NCBI GenBank assembly: GCA_946188165.1
Contig: CAMHTW010000007.1
Location: 31,531 to 95,530 of the forward strand
Reading direction: 5' to 3'
Source: an uncultured Prevotella sp.
Lineage (GTDB): Bacteria; Bacteroidota; Bacteroidia; Bacteroidales; Bacteroidaceae
Length of the DNA stretch: 64,000 nt
The notes below the pieces were generated by a model that was given only the letters and a program-made list of their open reading frames with translations, made no database searches and was not told the origin of the DNA. The stretch's first letter is position 1, and the number at the start of each line of letters is the position of its first letter. The translations under genes were made by a program, and so were the position numbers. This document shows positions 45,051 to 52,163 of the stretch, piece by piece.

Positions 45051-46506
45051 TCTCTGGCACGTCTTCCAGCGTCTTCTTCAGCAACTGCCAGAAGGGTGCA
45101 ACGGTCTCAATCAGGGCACGCTCCGTAGTGGTGTGCGGCGACTTCATCGTAGGACCGAGGCTGACAACGTCCAGCCAAGGATACTTGCCCAAGATGACCG
45201 AGCACTCCAGTCCGGCATGGTCCACCTGAATGATGCCGTCCTGCCCGAACAGTTCCTTATACTCTTTTAATAATAGGTGTAGAATCTCTGAGTCGGGGTT
45301 GGGATCCCAGCCGCCATACGAGCCTGCTGTCTCCACCTTCATGCCAGCCATCGAGAAGCAGCTCTCCAGCATCGTCACGACATAGCCTTTCATGTCCTCA
45401 CGACTCGAACGAGCCAGGATCTTGATGCTGGCCTTGCCCTCGCCAATGTTGATGATAGCCAGGTTCGATGAGGTCTCTACCACACTGGGATAGGCAGGAA
45501 TAAAGCGGATGACGCCGTCGTGACAAGCGAAGATGGCATCTACCAGATTGTCTTGAATCTCGACGGGCACCTCCTTCTTCGGGGTCTCCACGTCCTCTAC
45601 CAGCACCTCGATACCCTGCGGCTCAATGAGCTTGAACTCGTCGTTGAAGGTCTCCTGCCAGTCGGCAGCTATCTCCTTCACCACAGCAATATTCTCCTTC
45701 GGCAACGTCAGCACGGCCTCAGCCTTGAAAGGAATAGCATTACGCATGTTGCCGCCATTCCACGATGCCAGGCGAGCCTCCGTCTCGGCAATGGCCTCAC
45801 GCACCACCTGTACCAGCAGTTTGTTGGCATTACCGCGCCCCTCGTTAATCTCCAGACCGCTGTGTCCGCCACGCAGGTTCTTCACCGTCACGCGGACGGC
45901 AGCATCCTCGGCGTCTGTGTCCACCTCCTGATAATCCAGTGTGGCGGTGACATCTATACCACCGGCACTGCCAATCACGAATTTGCCCCAGTGCTCCGAG
46001 TCGAGATTCAACAGAATGTCGCCCTGCAGTTCACCCTCGGGCAGCTCGTTGGCACCATACATACCCGTCTCCTCGTCACGCGTAATCAGCGCGTCAATAG
46101 GTCCGTGCTTCAAGGTCTTATCTTCCATAATCGCCATGATGGCAGCTACGCCTAAGCCGTTGTCAGCACCCAGCGTCGTACCCTTGGCCTTTACCCACTC
46201 ACCGTCAATCCACGGCTCAATGGGGTCAGTCTCGAAATTATGCGTAGACTCTGGCGTCTTCTGCGGCACCATGTCCATGTGAGCCTGCAGAATGATGCCC
46301 TTCTTGTTCTCATAGCCTGGTGTGGCAGCCTTGCGGAACACGATGTTTCCTGCAGGGTCCTTAAAAGCCTCTACCCCAGCCTGCTTACCGAAGTCAAGCA
46401 GGAACTGCTGAATTTTCTCTAAATGTCCGCTCGGACGCGGTACCTGTGTCAGTGCGTAGAAGTTCTTCCAGATGCACTGTGGGTTCAGATTTTGGATTTC
46501 GTTCAT
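45043..46506 (-). CDS. pepD: aminoacyl-histidine dipeptidase (M20 metallopeptidase)
   Basis: Cytoplasmic dipeptidase of 487 residues with broad Xaa-His specificity. Metal ligands are visible in QAHMDMVPQ (His-x-Asp), LGADNGLG, DEETGMYG and LNLDSEHWG; the GGHSGLEINEGRGNA segment starts the dimerisation domain, and DHAGLECSV is the late ligand region. Length and motifs match PepD/carnosinase-type M20 enzymes. Its promoter lies just upstream (46542-46572). It is not linked to its neighbours in function. Confidence 0.93.
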   Translation of the reverse strand: MNEIQNLNPQCIWKNFYALTQVPRPSGHLEKIQQFLLDFGKQAGVEAFKDPAGNIVFRKAATPGYENKKGIILQAHMDMVPQKTPESTHNFETDPIEPWIDGEWVKAKGTTLGADNGLGVAAIMAIMEDKTLKHGPIDALITRDEETGMYGANELPEGELQGDILLNLDSEHWGKFVIGSAGGIDVTATLDYQEVDTDAEDAAVRVTVKNLRGGHSGLEINEGRGNANKLLVQVVREAIAETEARLASWNGGNMRNAIPFKAEAVLTLPKENIAVVKEIAADWQETFNDEFKLIEPQGIEVLVEDVETPKKEVPVEIQDNLVDAIFACHDGVIRFIPAYPSVVETSSNLAIINIGEGKASIKILARSSREDMKGYVVTMLESCFSMAGMKVETAGSYGGWDPNPDSEILHLLLKEYKELFGQDGIIQVDHAGLECSVILGKYPWLDVVSLGPTMKSPHTTTERALIETVAPFWQLLKKTLEDVPEKK

Positions 46507-46541
46507 TGTATTATTTTCGTTTAAAGGTTATCTTTCGACTG

Positions 46542-46572
46542 CAAATTTAGATAAAAAATCTGAGATTACAAG
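46542..46572 (-). promoter_or_regulatory. pepD promoter
   Basis: Minus-strand TAAATTTG (-7) at 46549-46542 and CTTG (near -33 TTTG) at 46572-46569, 19 bp apart; leader about 30 nt. Confidence 0.6.
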
Positions 46573-46602
46573 CCTGTCGGGATAAAAACTTTCACAAATT
46601 CT

Positions 46603-46896
46603 TCATTTCTGCAGTCGTTCCTTCGCTTTGACGTATGCATTGTAGGAGGTGAAGCCACTTGCCTCTGCGGCTGCGTCTTCGGTGGAATGAAAGAGATTGA
46701 TAGGCAGCAATACATCCATATATAATGCACTCACAGCAAAACGGCATGTTACTACCAAAGAAACGGCCTTTCTCTCCAAGAGAAACGACGTATAGCGAAA
46801 GAGATTAGTCCGTCCCGACGGACTGCCAGTCCGCTCCCTACGGACTACGAGTCCGAAGCCTTCGGACTGGGAGTTTGCATTAATCGGACTGAACAA
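46603..46896 (-). pseudogene. doubtful 97-codon frame, possibly a gene remnant
   Basis: The frame has only a TTG start. Its first half is the translation of three tandem hairpins (46807-46868). The last 40 residues (VLLPINLFHSTEDAAAEASG then YVKAKERLQK) look like the end of a real protein, so this may be a decayed 3' fragment joined to repeat DNA. No family recognised. Confidence 0.3.
46807..46868. repeat. three tandem AGTCCG-N6/7-CGGACT hairpins
   Basis: Palindromes at 46807-46824, 46828-46846 and 46850-46868, each AGTCCG...CGGACT, separated by 3 bp; a fourth half-site (CGGACT) follows at about 46885. Loop sequences differ, arms are conserved. It precedes the inverted-repeat VirE module. 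Confidence 0.85.
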
Positions 46897-46965
46897 GAGC
46901 CTTAAATGAAGAAATTACGATTATTCGATGAAGCGAACGCGAAAAATCAAGGAATTCGAAAATGT

Positions 46966-47063
46966 CCCTCACATACTCACATGACACCTCTCAAAGGCTG
47001 ATGTACAAAGGGCTGAGGGCACGTGAGGGACATTCATTCTCCCTCACGTCTCCCTCACATTTT
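46966..47063. repeat. left arm of 98-bp inverted repeat flanking the VirE-like gene
   Basis: About 90 of 98 positions match the reverse complement of 48519-48616. The arm carries four GTGAGGG/CCCTCAC motifs and its own 10-bp hairpin (47021-47030 with 47040-47049). Confidence 0.9.
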
Positions 47064-47146
47064 TGGAACTTGTCACTCACCTTTTTATTTTATTGCAAAA
47101 TTTGAGCGAAAATGAAATGTTAAATCGTCGGATTTTTGCCAAATTA

Positions 47147-47178
47147 TTTGCAAACAGCAAAATATTTTTGTACCTTTG
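47147..47178 (+). promoter_or_regulatory. promoter of the VirE-like gene
   Basis: TTTG at 47147-47150 and TACCTTTG at 47171-47178 with 20 bp between: full consensus. The leader is about 114 nt and contains a GCATTT/AAATGC stem and two tiny reading frames. Confidence 0.8.
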
Positions 47179-47219
47179 CAGAGCATTTCAAAAAAATGCA
47201 AAGCTGGATAACAGAAATC

Positions 47220-47287
47220 ATGGATAACACAAGAAAAACACCATGAAAAACCAGCCAATAACAACATTATTAACAATCTTCGATTAA
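47220..47287 (+). other. two coupled mini-frames in the leader
   Basis: ATG at 47220 encodes MDNTRKTP and stops at 47244-47246, overlapping the ATG at 47243 (ATGA) that encodes MKNQPITTLLTIFD and stops 9 bp before the main start codon. Possibly a translational attenuator; could be chance. Confidence 0.35.
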
Positions 47288-47296
47288 CAAAAAACT

Positions 47297-48505
47297 ATGG
47301 AAGTAAAATCCTTAGTGGTAGTTGAACAGCCCCAAAATGTTCAAACAGTGAGTGTGCTCATCATCGAGCAGTTTCTTAACGACAATTACCGTCTGCGACG
47401 TAACGTACTGAGCGGAAAGGTGGAATTCAAGGCGAAAGCCGAGCTGACAGCCGACTACCGTCCGCTGACACAGGAAGCCCTGAACAGCATCATTATCCAA
47501 GCCCTTCGTGAAGGGCTGGACGAGTCGTGTAACCCCAAGGCCGACATTACCATGTATGTCAACTCTGAGGAGGTAAGGATGTACAATCCCGTTTTGGCAT
47601 TCCTGAACGACCTGCCCCAGTGGGACGGACAGAACCACGTAGCGCGATTGTTCAGTCGCATTCCTGGCATCAGCTCTGAACAGCTGGCGTACCTTAGTAT
47701 ATGGTTACGCTCGGCTGTGGCCCACTGGTTGCAACTCGACACGATGCACGGCAATGAGGTCGTACCTGTGCTGATTGGTGCTCAGGGGTGTGGCAAGACG
47801 ACTTTCTTGCGCAGGCTGCTACCCTTTCAACTTCGTGAGTACTATCTGGACCACCTGAACTTGTCGAACAAGTTTGATAAGGAGATGGCGCTGACCAACA
47901 ATCTGTTGGTGAACCTTGACGAACTCGAGGCTATCCGCCCCAGTCAGCATGCGGCCTTGAAGCAGACCTTGTCTAAGAATAAGGTGAACGGACGCCCCAT
48001 CTTTGGCAAGGCTCAGGATGACCGTCCCCGCTATGCCTCGTTTGTATCGACCACCAACAATCCGCATCCGCTGACAGATGCAACAGGCAGTCGTCGCTAC
48101 ATCTGCCTGACGATTCCCAAGGGTCAGTACATCGACAACGCTGGCGACATCGACTACGAGCAGTTATATGCCCAGGTGTTGTATGAAATCCGCCAGTTGG
48201 AGGCTCCTTATTGGTTCAACAATCAGGAGGTAGCCCGTATACAGCAGCTGAACCTTGCCTACATGCAGCAGAAGGACATCGCAGAGATGGTGAAGGCTTG
48301 TTTCCGCAAGCCTGCAGACGGCGAAAAGGTGAAGTCGCTGAATACGACGGAGATGCTGGAGATTATTCGCGACGAGTATCCTAACGTGACTGTGACGACG
48401 AAGGCAAAGGTGGAGTTGGGACGTGCACTCGTCAGCCTCGAATACGAACGGAAGGATCATAGTCATGTAGCCTATTACAAAGCTGTTCCGTTGAAGGCTG
48501 CGTGA
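47297..48505 (+). CDS. VirE/VapE-like P-loop ATPase (primase-helicase type)
   Basis: Protein of 402 residues with the VirE/VapE family core: NPVLAFLNDLPQWDG (about 98-111), Walker A GAQGCGKTT at 161-169, Walker B LLVNLDEL at 203-210, a sensor-like STTNN at 251-255 and GSRR at 264-267, followed by a C-terminal DUF3874-like part (about 300-402). Such domains are SF3-like helicases found with phages, plasmids and islands. The N-terminal primase seen in longer relatives is absent. The gene is the only one between the two 98-bp inverted repeats; its stop codon lies inside a GTGAGGG motif. No transposase or integrase is nearby. Function unknown; binding or melting of the repeats is a hypothesis. 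Confidence 0.82.
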   Translation: MEVKSLVVVEQPQNVQTVSVLIIEQFLNDNYRLRRNVLSGKVEFKAKAELTADYRPLTQEALNSIIIQALREGLDESCNPKADITMYVNSEEVRMYNPVLAFLNDLPQWDGQNHVARLFSRIPGISSEQLAYLSIWLRSAVAHWLQLDTMHGNEVVPVLIGAQGCGKTTFLRRLLPFQLREYYLDHLNLSNKFDKEMALTNNLLVNLDELEAIRPSQHAALKQTLSKNKVNGRPIFGKAQDDRPRYASFVSTTNNPHPLTDATGSRRYICLTIPKGQYIDNAGDIDYEQLYAQVLYEIRQLEAPYWFNNQEVARIQQLNLAYMQQKDIAEMVKACFRKPADGEKVKSLNTTEMLEIIRDEYPNVTVTTKAKVELGRALVSLEYERKDHSHVAYYKAVPLKAA

Positions 48506-48518
48506 GGGCAAGGGACTG

Positions 48519-48616
48519 AAAATGTGAGGGAGACGTGAGGGAGAACGAATGTCCCTCACATGCCTTCAGCCCTTTATACATCGGCCTTAGAGCGGTGTCA
48601 TGTGAGTATGTGAGGG
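48519..48616. repeat. right arm of 98-bp inverted repeat flanking the VirE-like gene
   Basis: Reverse-complement partner of 46966-47063 with four GTGAGGG/CCCTCAC motifs (48524, 48535, 48553, 48610) and a hairpin (48533-48542 with 48552-48561). A further GTGAGGG lies at 48502-48508. Confidence 0.9.
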
Positions 48617-48650
48617 TAAAAATGAAATTCAACTAAAAAAACAAGAAATC

Positions 48651-49094
48651 ATGAGTATTGCAAAAGAATTATTGATTAAGAAAGCCAAGGAAGGCTACAC
48701 AGTATGTTATGTCGATGAGTGCCCGTTGCGCACCCAGTGTCTGCGATGGCAGGTAGGGCCGTATGTTCCCAGCACCCATAGTTCCTACAGGTGTGTGAAT
48801 CCGCACTTCAAGGGTGTGGCGACTGCTGAATGTCCGATGTATCGCAACGACCAGAAGGTGCGCTTCGCCAAGGGTATGCTGCATACCTTCACAAGCGACA
48901 TGCCTAAACGTCTGGAGCCAGCAGTCCGTCAGGGTGTGATCAGTCTAACCAACCGCACCTACTACTTTGAGTATCGTAACGGTTCGCGAATGATTCCGCC
49001 TGCCTTGCAAGAGGACATCCGCAAGCTGTTCCGCGCCAACGGATGGAAAGAAGAGGTGACATTCGACGGCTATGTAGAGGATTACGATTGGTAA
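48651..49094 (+). CDS. small Cys-rich protein (DUF6078-like)
   Basis: Protein of 147 residues, 34 bp beyond the right inverted-repeat arm, on the same strand as the VirE-like gene. Cys19, Cys24, Cys30, Cys48 and Cys61 (CPLRTQC, YRCVNP, ECPMY) could bind zinc or an iron-sulfur cluster; the rest is mixed alpha/beta with LTNRTYYFEYRNGSRMIPP and an acidic end. I believe relatives are filed as DUF6078, unverified. No function is known to me. Co-orientation with the VirE-like gene suggests a linked role. Confidence 0.65.
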   Translation: MSIAKELLIKKAKEGYTVCYVDECPLRTQCLRWQVGPYVPSTHSSYRCVNPHFKGVATAECPMYRNDQKVRFAKGMLHTFTSDMPKRLEPAVRQGVISLTNRTYYFEYRNGSRMIPPALQEDIRKLFRANGWKEEVTFDGYVEDYDW

Positions 49095-49129
49095 GCAATT
49101 GAAGCATGTCAGAAGGTGAAGCCTCGTTA

Positions 49130-50113
49130 TTATATTCTCCTTACTTTCGTGAAGTTCAGGGCAAGCCAGGCATAGATGCCGAGGACGACGACAAGAAGGG
49201 TTTGGACGGTATGGACGATGAGCACGAAATAGAGGGCCTTTTCGTCAGCCACGCCATAGAGGATGAGCATGGTCTTGACGGCAAAGTGCCAGGGGCCGGC
49301 ACCGTTGGGCGTGGGCACAATGACGGCTATGGAGCCGACGATGAAGGTGACGAGTGCGCAGCCTAACCCTAAGTCGGCAGTGAAGTCGAAGCAGAAGAAG
49401 GTGAGGTAGTAGTGCAGGAAGTAGCTGACCCAAATACCAAGGGTAAAGAAAACGAACAACGGGATGTTGCGCACGTCCTTCAGCGAGATGACACCCTGCC
49501 AGATACCCGAAAGCGTGGCACGTACCTTATCATATATGGACAGCTTGTGCAACAGGAAATGCAGCAGGACCAGGATGGCAAGGCCGCAGATGGCTACCAC
49601 CAGATAGCCCGCCCACGAGAAGCCACCAAGGATGGACTGCAGGTTGGTGCCCGTCTTGCGGAAGAACATGCCGAAGGTACTCATCTCCAACATCAGCACG
49701 AGAGCCGTGATGCCCATAACCAGCAGCGAGTCGATGGCACGCTCGGTGACCACCGTACCCAACGCCTTGGGGAACGACACGCCGTCGTAGCGGTTCAGCA
49801 CGCCGCAGCGCGTAAACTCGCCTACCCTTGGCACCACCAGCGAAGCGGCATAGGACACGAAGATGCTGTGAATGCTTACGGAATGGCGAGGATGTTCGCC
49901 CACAGGTTCCAGCGTCTGACGCCAGCGCCAGCCACGGAACATCTGAGCCAATATGCCAAAGGGGAACGAGAGCAGCATCCACGTCCAGTCCATCTCGTCG
50001 GTTGCGACGTGGAGGATGGTCTGCCAGTCTTCGCCACGGTACATCCAATAGAGGATGCCCGCACCCAATACCAGCGGCATCAGTATCTTCAATATTACAC
50101 TGCCTGACTTCAT
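49130..50113 (-). CDS. flippase-like integral membrane protein (LPG synthase TM/UPF0104 family)
   Basis: Inner-membrane protein of 327 residues with about eight transmembrane helices. Family features: FRGWRWRQTL after the second helix, VSYAASLVVPRVGEFTRCGVLNRYDGVSFPKALGTVVTERAID (here in short: LVVPRVGEFTRCG and VVTERAID), and NGAGPWHF near the C-terminus. These match the lysylphosphatidylglycerol synthase transmembrane family, also called flippase-like domain proteins. The substrate is unknown. The -7 box TATCTTTG lies only 8 nt upstream of the start codon, so the mRNA is nearly leaderless. Convergent with the Cys-rich gene. Confidence 0.85.
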   Translation of the reverse strand: MKSGSVILKILMPLVLGAGILYWMYRGEDWQTILHVATDEMDWTWMLLSFPFGILAQMFRGWRWRQTLEPVGEHPRHSVSIHSIFVSYAASLVVPRVGEFTRCGVLNRYDGVSFPKALGTVVTERAIDSLLVMGITALVLMLEMSTFGMFFRKTGTNLQSILGGFSWAGYLVVAICGLAILVLLHFLLHKLSIYDKVRATLSGIWQGVISLKDVRNIPLFVFFTLGIWVSYFLHYYLTFFCFDFTADLGLGCALVTFIVGSIAVIVPTPNGAGPWHFAVKTMLILYGVADEKALYFVLIVHTVQTLLVVVLGIYAWLALNFTKVRRI

Positions 50114-50121
50114 TGCGCCTG

Positions 50122-50129
50122 CAAAGATA
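50122..50129 (-). promoter_or_regulatory. -7 box of the flippase-like gene
   Basis: TATCTTTG on the minus strand ending 8 nt before the ATG; the -33 region is heptamer repeat DNA. Confidence 0.55.
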
Positions 50130-50137
50130 CGAAATAA

Positions 50138-50178
50138 AGTGAAAAGTGAAAAGTGAAAAGTGAAAAATTTGCTTCCGC
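50138..50178. repeat. AGTGAAA heptamers plus shared tail, between two promoters
   Basis: Four perfect AGTGAAA units (50138-50165) followed by AATTTGCTTCCGC, a tail shared with 53377-53389. Confidence 0.85.
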
Positions 50179-50253
50179 AGACGGTAATTCATTTTTTATT
50201 CGTACCTTTTCACATAGCGAGAAGGTACTCACGTTCGAAAATACTCAAATAAA

Positions 50254-50285
50254 TTTGGTATTTCACTCACTTATTCGTACCTTTG
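50254..50285 (+). promoter_or_regulatory. purN promoter
   Basis: TTTG at 50254-50257, TACCTTTG at 50278-50285, 20 bp apart. A partial copy of the same -7 region (TATTCGTACCTTTT) lies at 50197-50210. Confidence 0.75.
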
Positions 50286-50303
50286 CAGCCAAAACAACGA
50301 AGG

Positions 50304-50903
50304 ATGAAAAGAAATATCGCGATATTCGTGTCGGGCAGTGGCACCAACTGTGAGAATCTGATACGTTACTTTCATGGTAGCACCGACGTCAACTGTAAAC
50401 TGGTCGTCAGCAACAAGGCTGATGCCTACGCACTGGTCAGGGCCCAGAACTTAGGTGTGGCGACGGCCGTCGTGCCCAAGGCGCAGTTGAACGACGAGAC
50501 ATTCATGATGCCACTGATGGCCAAGCACCGGATAGACTTCATCGTGCTGGCAGGCTTCCTGCCACTGATTCCCAACTTTCTCATTGAGGCCTATCCGCAC
50601 CGCATCGTCAACCTGCACCCTGCCCTACTGCCCAAATTCGGCGGCAAAGGCATGTGGGGCCACCACGTCCATGAGGCCGTGAAGGCTGCTGGCGAAACAG
50701 AGACGGGCATGACCGTACACTATGTGACGCCTGTCTGCGACTCAGGCGAGATTATTGCCCAGTATCGTGTAGCACTGAGTCCTGACGACACCGCCGACGA
50801 TATTGCCGATAAGGAGCACAAGCTGGAAATGAAATATTTCCCAGAGATTGTGGAGAAAGTGATACGCGCTCAACTACATGTAGATGAAACAAGTACGACC
50901 TAA
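50304..50903 (+). CDS. purN: phosphoribosylglycinamide formyltransferase
   Basis: Cytoplasmic purine biosynthesis enzyme of 199 residues that transfers formyl from 10-formyl-THF to GAR. Start at the ATG 50304 (MKRNIAIFVSGSGTN); an upstream in-frame start lies before the transcription start. Motifs: IFVSGSGTNCENL, VLAGFLPLIP, NLHPALLPKFGGKGMWG with catalytic Asn and His, and CDSGEII with the Asp. Overlaps rsmA by 20 bp, so the two are co-transcribed with the Fur-type gene. Confidence 0.95.
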   Translation: MKRNIAIFVSGSGTNCENLIRYFHGSTDVNCKLVVSNKADAYALVRAQNLGVATAVVPKAQLNDETFMMPLMAKHRIDFIVLAGFLPLIPNFLIEAYPHRIVNLHPALLPKFGGKGMWGHHVHEAVKAAGETETGMTVHYVTPVCDSGEIIAQYRVALSPDDTADDIADKEHKLEMKYFPEIVEKVIRAQLHVDETSTT

Positions 50904-51681
50904 GAAGAACCTCGGACAGCACTTCCTGACCGACCTGTCAATAGCTAAGCGCATTGCCGACACGGTAGATGCCTGCCCCGAGTTGCCCGTACTGGAGGTG
51001 GGACCCGGCATGGGTGTCATGACACAGTATCTCGTAGAAAAGCCCCGTCCCTTCAAGGTTGTCGAGATTGACCGTGAGAGTGTGGCCTACCTGAACGAGC
51101 ACTTTCCCAAGCTTCGTGAAAACATACTGGGTGAGGACTTCCTGCGCATGGACCTTCGACAGGTGTTCGGCGGTCAGCAGTTTGTGCTGACAGGCAACTA
51201 TCCCTATGACATCTCGTCGCAAATCTTCTTTAAGATGCTTGACAACCGCGACCTCATTCCCTGTTGTACGGGCATGATTCAGCATGAGGTGGCCGTACGC
51301 ATGGCCGCGCAGCCGGGCAACAAGCAATACGGCATCCTGTCGGTGCTGATACAGGCATGGTACCATGTGGAATACCTGTTTACCGTCGAGCCCACCGTGT
51401 TCAATCCGCCGCCCAAGGTGATGAGTGCCGTGATTCGTATGACGCGCAACGAGGTGCAGCAGCTGGGGTGTGACGAGCAACTGTTCAAGCGGGTGGTGAA
51501 GACGGTGTTCAACCAGCGTCGCAAGATGCTACGCGTATCGCTGCGCCAGCTGTTGCCGGCAGACGCCCGACTCTTCACCCAGAACGCTGAACTGCTGACG
51601 CGCCGTCCGGAACAGTTGTCTATTCCTGAATTCATAGAACTGACCAACCTGGTGGAAGGAGAGATGAGAGATGAAGGATGA
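50884..51681 (+). CDS. rsmA: 16S rRNA dimethyladenosine transferase
   Basis: KsgA-type methyltransferase of 265 residues that dimethylates two adenines near the 3' end of 16S rRNA. Motifs: KKNLGQHFLTD at the N-terminus, SAM-binding LEVGPGMGVMT, VEIDRES, and GNYPYDISSQI, the family's NLPY-like catalytic motif with Tyr in place of Leu. The helical C-domain is present. It overlaps purN upstream and the Fur-type gene downstream by 11 bp; that overlap lies in a heptamer array. Confidence 0.95.
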   Translation: MKQVRPKKNLGQHFLTDLSIAKRIADTVDACPELPVLEVGPGMGVMTQYLVEKPRPFKVVEIDRESVAYLNEHFPKLRENILGEDFLRMDLRQVFGGQQFVLTGNYPYDISSQIFFKMLDNRDLIPCCTGMIQHEVAVRMAAQPGNKQYGILSVLIQAWYHVEYLFTVEPTVFNPPPKVMSAVIRMTRNEVQQLGCDEQLFKRVVKTVFNQRRKMLRVSLRQLLPADARLFTQNAELLTRRPEQLSIPEFIELTNLVEGEMRDEG

Positions 51682-51685
51682 GGAG
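51658..51685. repeat. heptamer array at the rsmA/fur overlap
   Basis: Units GGAGAGA, TGAGAGA, TGAAGGA, TGAGGAG contain both the rsmA stop and the first ATG of the Fur-type gene. Confidence 0.6.
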
Positions 51686-52105
51686 AGATATGTGACGATG
51701 CTTGAAGCGCACGACATCAAGGCAACAGCCAACCGCCTGATAGTGTTGCGCACGCTGGACGGTGCGGGGCGTCCCATGTCGCTCAGTGAACTGGAATACA
51801 AGATACTGAGCATCGACAAGTCGGGCATCTTCCGCACGTTGTCGCTATTCCGCGAACAACACTTAGTACACGTGATAGAGGACGGTGGCGACGGTGTGCG
51901 CTATGAGCTTTGTCACAGCCGTCATGACGAGATTGACGACGACCTGCACGTACATTTCTACTGTGAACAGTGTCACCAGACCTACTGTCTGGAGCATATT
52001 CCCGTGCCTGGCATAGAACTGCCCGAGGGCTTCGTCATGGCGTCGGTGAACTACATGGTAAAAGGCACCTGTCCGCACTGTGCGTATAAGAAGCACTTCG
52101 CATAA
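51671..52105 (+). CDS. Fur-family metalloregulator
   Basis: DNA-binding repressor of 144 residues. Winged helix (about 10-85: IKATANRLIVLRTL, SGIFRTLSLF) followed by the dimerisation domain with HVHFYCEQC and CPHC, two Cys pairs typical of the structural zinc site. Whether it senses zinc (Zur), iron or peroxide cannot be told by eye; the HxH plus CxxC arrangement is compatible with Zur. The first nine residues come from heptamer DNA; the ATG at 51698 (MLEAHDIKATANR) is a reasonable alternative start. Last gene of the purN-rsmA unit. Confidence 0.88.
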   Translation: MKDEERYVTMLEAHDIKATANRLIVLRTLDGAGRPMSLSELEYKILSIDKSGIFRTLSLFREQHLVHVIEDGGDGVRYELCHSRHDEIDDDLHVHFYCEQCHQTYCLEHIPVPGIELPEGFVMASVNYMVKGTCPHCAYKKHFA

Positions 52106-52163
52106 CCGGCGAAGCCGATTCTTCACTCTTCACTCTTAATTCTTAACTCTTCACTCATCACTC
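52104..52163. repeat. hairpin plus six heptamers between convergent genes
   Basis: CCGGCGAAGCCG hairpin (52106-52117), then TTCACTC, TTCACTC, TTAATTC, TTAACTC, TTCACTC, ATCACTC (52122-52163). The last unit runs into the PBP4 stop codon region. It may also terminate transcription. Confidence 0.8.

Noticed and set aside
46966..48616. An ordinary insertion sequence with terminal inverted repeats
   Set aside because: The arms are far longer than usual IS ends, the enclosed gene is not a transposase, and no target duplication was seen.
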